In this document: piece by piece, positions 59,825 through 64,000 of the stretch | How the letters are laid out: the number at the start of each line of letters is the position of its first letter | Position numbering within the stretch: the stretch's first letter is position 1 | DNA from: Prosthecobacter sp. SYSU 5D2 | Lineage (GTDB): Bacteria > Verrucomicrobiota > Verrucomicrobiia > Verrucomicrobiales > Verrucomicrobiaceae | DNA length: 64,000 bases | Assembly: GCF_039655865.1 (NCBI RefSeq) | Contig: NZ_JBBYXL010000005.1 | Span: 1 to 64,000, forward strand | Reading direction: 5' to 3' | Made by a program: the position numbers and the translations under genes | Notes under the pieces: model-generated | Told to the model about the DNA's origin: nothing | What the model saw: only the letters and a program-made list of their open reading frames with translations | The model's database searches: none

Positions 59825-61135
59825 ATGACATCCCGTCGTACTTTTCTCACCTCGGCCACAGCCGCGTCCCTTTCCCTTTCTGCCCTCCCCCTGCTGGGCC
59901 AGCAGGCTAAAAAATTCCGCGTCGCCCTCATCGGCAGCGGCTGGTGGGGGATGAATCTCTTGCGGGAGGCCATGGCCTCCGGGCGGACCCAGGTGGTGGC
60001 ACTCTGCGATGTGGATGCCAATGTGCTGGAGAACAGCATCGAGGATGTGAAGACGGAAAGTGGCGATGTGCCCAAGGGCTACAAAGACTACCGCGAGCTG
60101 CTGGCGGAAGCGAAGCCAGAGATCGTCATCATCGCCACGCCGGACCACTGGCACGCATTGCAAACCATCGCCTGCTGCCAGGCAGGTGCCCATGTGCTGG
60201 TGGAAAAACCCACCGGCCACACCATCAATGAAAGCAAGGCCATGGTGAAGGCGGCCAAAGATTCCGGCGTGGTGGTGCAAGTGGGCCTTCATCGCCGCAT
60301 CGGCCCGCATCATGTGGAGGCCATGGAGTTCCTGAAATCCGGCAAGATTGGCAAGGTCGGCATGGTTCGCCTTTTTGCCGCCAGCAAAGGCGGCCCGGAA
60401 ACGCCCAAGCCTAACAGCAAGGTTCCCGACGGCATGGACTGGGACATGTGGTGCGGCCCTGCGCCCATGCGCCCCTTCAATTCCAAGATGCATCCCGGCG
60501 GCTGGCGCAGTTTCCTTGATTACGCCAATGGCACCATGGGAGACTGGGGCATCCACTGGCTGGACCAGGTGCTGTGGTGGAGCGGTGAGAAGGGACCAAA
60601 GACCGTCTTCTGCACCGGCGGCCGGCCCATCTTCGGCCCGCCTGTGCTCAATGACCAGGAACAGACCACCGATGTGCCCGACCACCAGGTGGCTACCTTT
60701 GAATTTGAAAATTTCACCGCTGTGTGGGAGCACCGTAAGTTCGCGGAAAACAACAACGAGAAGCACAAGATCGGCGCTTATTTCTACGGTGAAAAAGGCG
60801 TGCTGCACATCGGCTGGCGCGATGGCTGGACCTTCTACCCAGTGAACCCCAAGGAGCCACCCGCCCATGGCGAGCACCAGCTTCAGGAGCCGGACGGTCA
60901 CAACATCGCCCTCCTGTGGGCCGACCTGATCCAGGCCATCGAAACCGGCAGCAAACCGGTCGCCGACATCGAGATCGGACACCGCTCCAGCTGCCTGCCC
61001 ATGCTCGGCATGCTGAGCTGGAAGCTGGGCCGCAGCATCCGCTGGGATGCGGAGAAAGAGGAGATCATCGGTGACCCGGAGGCCAGCCAGCTTCTGAGCC
61101 GGCCGTATCGGGCACCTTGGGTGTATCCGGTATAA
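59825..61135 (+). CDS. Tat-exported Gfo/Idh/MocA oxidoreductase
   Basis: The ATG at 59825 gives a Tat signal (SRRTFLTSATAASLSLSALP). The mature part starts FRVALIGSGWWGMNLLREAM, with GHTINESKAMVKAAKDSGV after EKPT, and GPAPMRPFNSKMHPGGWRSF plus GDWGIHWLDQVLWW as seen in the secreted PVC subgroup. 436 residues in all. Export by Tat implies a cofactor bound before transport. These proteins are abundant in PVC bacteria and probably act on periplasmic sugars. An in-frame upstream start at 59786 adds residues with no signal logic. Confidence 0.92.
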   Translation: MTSRRTFLTSATAASLSLSALPLLGQQAKKFRVALIGSGWWGMNLLREAMASGRTQVVALCDVDANVLENSIEDVKTESGDVPKGYKDYRELLAEAKPEIVIIATPDHWHALQTIACCQAGAHVLVEKPTGHTINESKAMVKAAKDSGVVVQVGLHRRIGPHHVEAMEFLKSGKIGKVGMVRLFAASKGGPETPKPNSKVPDGMDWDMWCGPAPMRPFNSKMHPGGWRSFLDYANGTMGDWGIHWLDQVLWWSGEKGPKTVFCTGGRPIFGPPVLNDQEQTTDVPDHQVATFEFENFTAVWEHRKFAENNNEKHKIGAYFYGEKGVLHIGWRDGWTFYPVNPKEPPAHGEHQLQEPDGHNIALLWADLIQAIETGSKPVADIEIGHRSSCLPMLGMLSWKLGRSIRWDAEKEEIIGDPEASQLLSRPYRAPWVYPV

Positions 61136-61185
61136 CCATTGGGCAAGTCAGTCTGAGACAGGCGAGAGCGGTCCGTACTCCGGGG

Positions 61186-62388
61186 TCACTGCGCATCGGG
61201 CCGCTCGCCGATGACGGCGGCGACTTCGGCGAGCTGTCCGTCGCGGACGATGGTGAGCAGGATCTTCGTGCCGGGCGGCAGGGAAAGAATGATGTCCAGC
61301 AGCTCAGCAGGCGTCTTGAATTTGCGACCATTGATGGCAGTGACCACATCTCCAATGGCCAGCCCGGAGGCGGCTGCGGGGGATTGCGGATCCAGATCCG
61401 TGATGTAGGCCCCGACCACCGGTGTCCCCACCCCGCCCAGGCCGCTGCTCATGATCACCGGCTCCGCATTCAGCTCCAGACCGAGGTAACCCTTGCGCTT
61501 GATGGTAGCCTGGCCGCCGCGCGCCTGGTTGCCGATGGCTTCCACCACTTTTTTCACGTCATTGGCCGGCACCGCCAGGCCCACGCCCTGCCAGGCACGC
61601 ACGTTTTCATCCCCGCGATAAATGGCCACATTGATACCCACAATCTCCCCGAGGATGTTGACCAGCGGCCCGCCGGAATTCCCAGGATTGATGACGGTAT
61701 CCGTCTGCAAATAGTTGAACTGGCTGTCGCTCAAGTGCCGGTCGCGGGCGCTGATGATGCCCTGGGTGACCGTGCCGCTAAGGCCGAAGGGATTTCCTAC
61801 GGCGAAAACGAGCTGCCCCACCCGAGCCTCATCTGAATTGGCAAAAGAAAGAGCCTCGAAGTCCTTGCCACCGCCTTCGATTTTGATCAGCGCAATGTCC
61901 CGCTCCCGGTGGGCTCCCAAGACGCGTGCAGGGTACTGCTTGTTGTCATTGGTGGTCACAATGACCTCGCTCACATCCGCGATGACGTGATAATTCGTCA
62001 CCACATGCCCCTCTTTGGAAATGATGGCCCCGGACCCCAGCCCGGGAATGATCTGGGCGCGTCCGCTGACGATGCCATACAGCGGATGCCAGGCTGTCTG
62101 CCCCCGGCGCACCGTCTTCGTGGTTACACTGACCACACTCGGCAGCACCGCCGCCGAGAGCCGGGAAAACTCATCATTCATCGCGCTCAGGATCTTCACA
62201 TCCTCCAGGTCCAGTTTGGGCGCTGAAGTGGAAACGATCCCTGCTTCCTTCGGCGGCTCTCCACGCAGAAAATTCAGCACTCCATATCCCTCCTGTCCGC
62301 GCCGCCACATGGAAAAGACCAGTGAGGCGACGAGGAAAACCGTGATGGCGAAGACAATGCGGCGGATAGTTTCCATGGAGATGTCCAT
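61186..62388 (-). CDS. HtrA/DegP-type serine protease with PDZ domain
   Basis: The start is at ATG 62388 (ATG 62376 is an alternative). The 400-residue protein has an N-terminal TM anchor (IRRIVFAITVFLVASLVFSM), a trypsin-like domain with His in HVVTNYHVIADVSE, Asp in RERDIALIKIEGG and Ser in VINPGNSGGPLVNILGEIVG, and one C-terminal PDZ domain (SPAAASGLAIGDVVTAINGR). This layout is the DegS type: membrane-anchored with a single PDZ. DegS cuts anti-sigma factors in other bacteria, but its target here is unknown. Confidence 0.93.
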   Translation of the reverse strand: MDISMETIRRIVFAITVFLVASLVFSMWRRGQEGYGVLNFLRGEPPKEAGIVSTSAPKLDLEDVKILSAMNDEFSRLSAAVLPSVVSVTTKTVRRGQTAWHPLYGIVSGRAQIIPGLGSGAIISKEGHVVTNYHVIADVSEVIVTTNDNKQYPARVLGAHRERDIALIKIEGGGKDFEALSFANSDEARVGQLVFAVGNPFGLSGTVTQGIISARDRHLSDSQFNYLQTDTVINPGNSGGPLVNILGEIVGINVAIYRGDENVRAWQGVGLAVPANDVKKVVEAIGNQARGGQATIKRKGYLGLELNAEPVIMSSGLGGVGTPVVGAYITDLDPQSPAAASGLAIGDVVTAINGRKFKTPAELLDIILSLPPGTKILLTIVRDGQLAEVAAVIGERPDAQ

Positions 62389-62558
62389 ACCTTGCGTAAT
62401 TGCGCGCCAATCGCAACCCGCTGCCGCCAGCTTCTTCTTTGGCATCCAGCCTGCCCTTCCCGCCCGATCTCAGTTTTGATAATGATGACCCAACGCTTTC
62501 ACCTTCCGGGTTGTCAGAACCCGTTGCGTCCCATAGTTTCCCCCCACGCGCCGCTCTC

Positions 62559-63530
62559 ATGATTTACGATCCTGCCCCGGACAACGGTGGGCCGCCCCTT
62601 TTGGGCAGCTCCAAGCAAGCAGCATTGGCCCAGGCCGCCCAAAAAGCCACCCGTGTGGGCCTTATGCCGACCGAAGGCTGGCGCAAGCGCAACCTGCAGT
62701 TCCTGGGGGAGATCCTCATCCCCACCCTGCTGTCCGCACGCACTCCCCGCCGCATCATCGATGGCGTTCCCCTCGTCGGTGACAAAGAAATCGGCGTCAC
62801 CTGGCTCGGCCACGCAGGGTTTTTTGCCCAAATTGCGGGTGTGAATCTGCTCATCGACCCCAACTGGGCCATGTGGCACGGCCCCATTAAGCGGATTCAC
62901 CACCCCAGCATCTGGGCCAGCGACTTGCCGCCCATTGACCTCGTCCTCGTCACCCATGCCCACTATGACCACCTGCACATGCCCAGCCTGCGCCGGGTGG
63001 CACGCGGCCAGCCCATCATCGTCCCCACCGGCGTGGGCAGCATTGTCAAAAAAGCCGGGTTTGGCCAGATCATCGAGCTGAACACCTGGCAACGCGCCAA
63101 GTTCCGCGACCTCCATATCATGCTCACCCCCGCCCGCCACTGGGGTGCCCGCATGATCCACGACACCCATCGCGGTTTCGGCGGCTATTTGATCACCTCC
63201 CCCACCCGCAGCCTTTTTCATTGCGGCGACAGCAGCATGTTCGACGGTTTTGAGGAGATCGGCAAACGCGCCGACATTGACCTCGCCCTCATGCCCATCG
63301 GCGCCTACCTGGCCCCCAGCGGCCGTCCTGTGCACATGAACCCTGAGGAAGCCCTGGAAGCCTTCGACATGCTCGGCGCCCGCCACATGATCCCCATGCA
63401 CCACAACACCTTCCCCCTCGGCGGCGAGCCCCTCCACGAGCCCGAAGAACGCCTCGCCAAAGCCGCCCTCACCCGCCAGATCCAGGACAAAGTCCGCATC
63501 ATGCACGAAGGCGAATCGGCGATGTATTGA
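62559..63530 (+). CDS. metallo-beta-lactamase-fold hydrolase (NAPE-PLD/UlaG-like)
   Basis: The ATG at 62559 starts a 323-residue protein with VTWLGHAGFFAQIAGVNLLI, LVTHAHYDHLHMPSLRRVA (HxHxDH metal site), TPARHWGARMIHDTHRGFGG, FHCGDSSMFDGFEEIG and MPMHHNTFPLGG, giving all metal ligands. The wording is closest to the NAPE-PLD-like lipid hydrolase branch. There is no signal peptide. It may act on a phospholipid or ester; the gene diverges from the protease gene. Confidence 0.88.
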   Translation: MIYDPAPDNGGPPLLGSSKQAALAQAAQKATRVGLMPTEGWRKRNLQFLGEILIPTLLSARTPRRIIDGVPLVGDKEIGVTWLGHAGFFAQIAGVNLLIDPNWAMWHGPIKRIHHPSIWASDLPPIDLVLVTHAHYDHLHMPSLRRVARGQPIIVPTGVGSIVKKAGFGQIIELNTWQRAKFRDLHIMLTPARHWGARMIHDTHRGFGGYLITSPTRSLFHCGDSSMFDGFEEIGKRADIDLALMPIGAYLAPSGRPVHMNPEEALEAFDMLGARHMIPMHHNTFPLGGEPLHEPEERLAKAALTRQIQDKVRIMHEGESAMY

Positions 63531-63577
63531 GTTTGGCCAGTCTTGATCCCGGCGCACTTCTCGTGCATCATGTCACC

Positions 63578-64000
63578 ATGAAACCTTGCCTGTCACTCAT
63601 CGCAGTCATTTCGGCGGATGGCTTTATTTCAACAGGTGACGGCGTGCCCTGGAGCCTGCCCAAGGACCGCGACCACTTTCGCGAATACACGCATGGGAAA
63701 TGGTTGTTGTTAGGCCACAAGACCTATGAGGAAATGCTCGGCTGGTTTTCCGATCATCATCCCCTGGTGCTCAGCCGCAATGACAAATTTATCCCCTTCA
63801 TCGGCCAGCGCGTCTCCAATGTGGAGCAGGCCGTCCAGCTCGCCACGGAGGCCCATCAGCCGGAGCTCGTCGTCTGCGGCGGAGAGGCGGCATATAATGC
63901 CGCCATGCCCCTGGCGGACCGCCTCATCATCACCCATGTGGACCATCTCCTGGGCGGCGGTGTGCCCTTCCCCGCCTTCAGCCAGCAGGACTGGGAGCCC
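63578..64000 (+). CDS. folA: dihydrofolate reductase (3' end outside the window)
   Basis: From ATG 63578 an open frame runs to the window end (141 residues seen). It reads LIAVISADGFISTGDGVPWS, LPKDRDHFREYTHGKWLLLG, HKTYEEML and VVCGGEAAYNAAMPLADRLI, which match the DHFR fold: active-site Asp/Trp region, the GxKTYE cofactor part and the GGxxxY segment. DHFR makes tetrahydrofolate with NADPH. A RibD C-terminal-like reductase is the alternative. The remaining 20 or so codons lie beyond the edge. No thyA gene is seen nearby. Confidence 0.85.
   Translation, partial: MKPCLSLIAVISADGFISTGDGVPWSLPKDRDHFREYTHGKWLLLGHKTYEEMLGWFSDHHPLVLSRNDKFIPFIGQRVSNVEQAVQLATEAHQPELVVCGGEAAYNAAMPLADRLIITHVDHLLGGGVPFPAFSQQDWEP

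Overview
The window reads as a chromosomal piece of a Verrucomicrobiota bacterium, most likely Verrucomicrobiaceae (Prosthecobacter or a close relative). The pointers are a DUF1501 (secreted, Tat-type) protein and a DUF1549/DUF1553 cytochrome protein, an ECF sigma factor paired with a Ser/Thr kinase, secreted lactonase and M81 proteins, beta-propeller/cytochrome c proteins and generally high GC. No rRNA, tRNA or CRISPR array was recognised. This assignment is inference from gene content.

Layout. 1-331: start of an IS110-type transposase cut by the window edge. 844-4637 (minus): an OmpR-type two-component system followed by an ECF sigma factor, a one-TM putative anti-sigma factor and a Spy/CnrX-like periplasmic protein, in tight succession. 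4859-9085: a small secreted ORF, then a MoxR ATPase and a fused DUF58-transglutaminase membrane protein. 9142-12204: class III aminotransferase and M81 (MlrC-like) protein with hairpin repeats between them. 12237-16932: minus-strand envelope proteins, an AraC regulator and a secreted lactonase. 17070-18837: UppP, DUF2062 and ArsR. 18851-28470: a DUF1501 gene and a DUF1553 gene, normally adjacent, separated by a lower-GC island on the other strand that holds an hsdM remnant and an McrBC-like pair (AAA+ ATPase with a PUA/EVE-like middle region, and a DUF2357/PD-(D/E)XK nuclease).

28706-36236: G3E GTPase, a giant secreted CAP/Ig protein, a small membrane protein and a TonB-dependent receptor. 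36434-41336: a CckA-like hybrid kinase translationally coupled to a proline-rich protein with a PopZ-like C-terminal motif, divergent from a topoisomerase subunit B gene. 41413-44644: ECF-type sigma factor and a Ser/Thr kinase whose extracytoplasmic end is a TlpA-type thioredoxin. 44736-50673: lipoprotein amidase plus TPR protein, then a secreted protein, a propeller-cytochrome c protein and a signal-peptide-bearing HpcH/HpaI aldolase. 50748-55593 (minus): a hybrid kinase with an NMT1-like sensor, and RecJ. 55659-64000: DUF3592, DUF2442, two Gfo/Idh/MocA oxidoreductases, GalE, aquaglyceroporin, an HtrA protease, an MBL-fold hydrolase and the start of dihydrofolate reductase.

Themes: envelope sensing and signalling, several ATGA-coupled gene pairs, unusual domain fusions, and a restriction island that seems to have broken up a resident gene pair. 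Many plus-strand starts are preceded by a C-rich tract (CCCCATG) instead of a Shine-Dalgarno sequence.
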